In this document: positions 62,711-64,000 of the stretch, piece after piece
Numbering within the stretch: position 1 is the first letter of the stretch
Layout: each line of letters opens with the position of its first letter
Source: Spirosoma terrae
Lineage (GTDB): Bacteria > Bacteroidota > Bacteroidia > Cytophagales > Spirosomataceae
Assembly: GCF_010435915.1 (NCBI RefSeq)
Contig: NZ_JAAFZH010000001.1
Location: 372,001 to 436,000, forward strand
DNA length: 64,000 bases
Direction of reading: 5' to 3'
The notes under the pieces: generated by a model
What the model saw: only the letters and a program-made list of their open reading frames with translations
Databases searched by the model: none
What the model was told of the DNA's origin: nothing
Program-made: the position numbers and the translations under genes

Positions 62711-64000
62711 TTATTTAAGTCCCTGATCAAACACGAGTGATACGTAGTAGAGGCCGCCTACTGCCGGAGAACCATACGACTGCACGACGTACTGATTCGT
62801 CAGGTTGTTGGCGCCAAGTTTGAGCACCGTTTTTAGCGATGGCATCCGATAGTTTACCTGCGCATCGAGTAGGTGATAAGCTGGTACGGGACCCGGAATA
62901 AGCGAGTTAAACGAACCTACCCACTCAAAGCTTTCCTGCCAGTGCCACGCTACGTTAAAGCCGATATTTGGGGCAATGTTGCGATGGCCAATCGTTACGT
63001 TGGTTTTAAACCGGGGCGTGTTGAAAGCCGCTACGTTGTTAGGATCAGCGTTGCGAATATCAAACGCTGACCAGGTTCCGTTGGCCCCAATTTGATACCC
63101 ACCTGTAGTCCGATACGTCAGGCCGAGTGTTGCTCCCTGGGCTGCTACTTTATCAGGAGCGTTGGTGTAAAGCTGGAAGGCCTGCACCCGACCGCTTAAA
63201 ATATCCTGCGCGGCTGCCGGATTGGGTTTGCCATCTGAACCTAGCACGGGACTTTGGGGACGTAACACGACCGTGTTGAGAATGAAGTTGTTATAAACGC
63301 CGTAATAGTAATTGGCGTCAATCGACAGATTACTGCTAAGGAGTCCGCGATAACCAACTTCGAAACTATTGACGCGTTCGGGAGCAATGTACGGTACGTT
63401 CGATTTCTGCAATTTGTCCTTATTGTTCAGTACTGCCTGCTGCGGGCCTACCTTATTAACATCGGCGCCAAAGCCCGCTCCGAACTGATTTACGCTCGCG
63501 GCTGTATAGGAATTTTCATACACATCCATGCCCGCGCTGTTGCTGGGAGCCCCGCCCAAAATCGTGATAGGGCCAACATTGAGTTTGATGAATTGATCGG
63601 ATGGGGTAGGGTTGCGGAAACCTGTCTGGTAACTCGCCCGGAAATGATGCCGGTCGGTTGCCGAAAATACAGCTGAAGCTCGTGGCGTGAAATAACCCGC
63701 GAAGTTCTGGTTTTTATCGTACCGGCCTGATACGGTTAGTTTAAGCTTATCGGCTAAAAACGCCTTGCTGATCTGGGCAAACGCTCCGTATTCATGATAG
63801 AGAATCCGTCCGCCTTTGTCGTCGAACAACGTACCGTTAGTGAACAGGCTATATTGTCGGAAATTGCCACCAACCAGCACTTCGGCTACGTTGTTGAGGG
63901 CTGAGGTGAGATTGTATTGACCATCGGCATGCCACATGCTTGTTTGGCTCAGAATACCAGCGCCGGCCAGCCCCTGAATAGCAGTTAGCCGGTTTTTTTG
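62711..64000 (-). CDS. TonB-dependent receptor, C-terminal part (runs off the window)
   Basis: The frame stays open to the window edge, with the start beyond 64000. The visible about 430 residues are beta-barrel: repeated aromatic-ended strands (YNLTSALNNVAEVLVGGNFRQY, FRASYQTGFRNPTPSDQFIKL, VNSFEVGYRGLLSSNLSIDANYYYGVYNNF) and the C-terminal Leu-Lys end of VSLVFDQGLK. TonB receptors import large substrates such as siderophores or glycans through the outer membrane. The N-terminal plug and any CarboxypepD-like domain cannot be seen. Confidence 0.9.
   Translation of the reverse strand, partial: QKNRLTAIQGLAGAGILSQTSMWHADGQYNLTSALNNVAEVLVGGNFRQYSLFTNGTLFDDKGGRILYHEYGAFAQISKAFLADKLKLTVSGRYDKNQNFAGYFTPRASAVFSATDRHHFRASYQTGFRNPTPSDQFIKLNVGPITILGGAPSNSAGMDVYENSYTAASVNQFGAGFGADVNKVGPQQAVLNNKDKLQKSNVPYIAPERVNSFEVGYRGLLSSNLSIDANYYYGVYNNFILNTVVLRPQSPVLGSDGKPNPAAAQDILSGRVQAFQLYTNAPDKVAAQGATLGLTYRTTGGYQIGANGTWSAFDIRNADPNNVAAFNTPRFKTNVTIGHRNIAPNIGFNVAWHWQESFEWVGSFNSLIPGPVPAYHLLDAQVNYRMPSLKTVLKLGANNLTNQYVVQSYGSPAVGGLYYVSLVFDQGLK

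Noticed and set aside
62711-63937. A complete 408-aa barrel starting at ATG 63937
   Set aside because: The reading frame remains open upstream to base 64000 without a stop and the protein lacks the plug domain, so this is the C-terminal part of a longer receptor.

Overview
The window looks like a chromosome segment of a Bacteroidota bacterium, most likely a Cytophagales member close to Spirosoma and its relatives. This rests on overall style and is inference. The supporting signs are Bacteroidota-type promoters (TTG, about 19-21 nt, TAnnTTTG) before rpsL and a tRNA-Gly, many lipoproteins with a C-[N/Q/R]-type lipobox, DUF1080, P1 peptidase, S9 and tricorn-type proteases, a TonB-dependent receptor, OmpA/PD40 proteins, and few Shine-Dalgarno sequences. 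Base composition is near 50% GC in genes and AT-rich in spacers. I saw no rRNA, CRISPR array, transposase, integrase or phage gene.

Layout. 1-8.8 kb: the end of a GMC oxidoreductase, a SWIM/SNF2 helicase, a TrpD2-like protein, LhgO, Dps, a Nudix hydrolase and a DinB protein. 8.8-14.4 kb (minus): myo-inositol oxygenase flanked by two sodium:solute symporters, a small coiled-coil protein and a serine hydrolase. 14.4-20.2 kb (minus): the lipid/translation operon DUF177-rpmF-plsX-fabH-efp-accB-accC, which makes malonyl-CoA and starts fatty acid and phospholipid synthesis. 20.3-27.5 kb: EamA transporter, a nicotinamidase-like hydrolase, LON-domain protein, Nudix, phosphodiester glycosidase, S9 peptidase, DinB. 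27.7-34.7 kb: UvrD/PcrA helicase, PD40-OmpA protein, small proteins, then rpsL and rpsG. 34.8-49.1 kb: sugar and envelope metabolism (aldose epimerase, OmpA lipoprotein, aldo/keto reductase, lactonase, DUF1080), a tricorn-like protease, the CbpA/CbpM chaperone pair, a P1 peptidase and an OPT transporter.

The tRNA-Gly(CCC) at 49.2 kb marks a change. From 49.3 to 60 kb the genes are looser and less recognisable: an ECF sigma factor with a one-TM partner and a lipoprotein, a secreted protein with about fifteen 17-residue repeats, a manganese-catalase-family protein and many small orphans. From 60.2 kb to the end lie two AhpD-like paralogues, an MFS transporter and the C-terminal part of a TonB-dependent receptor that runs off the window.

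The most unusual signals are non-coding. Very long perfect inverted repeats (arms of 16-36 bp) sit at gene ends, mostly between convergent genes. Spacers inside operons are built from short repeated words that form imperfect inverted repeats. The 5-mers TACGT/ACGTA look several-fold over-represented. The uvrD/pcrA leader can fold over its own start codon. I did not find a clear new defence or biosynthetic system.
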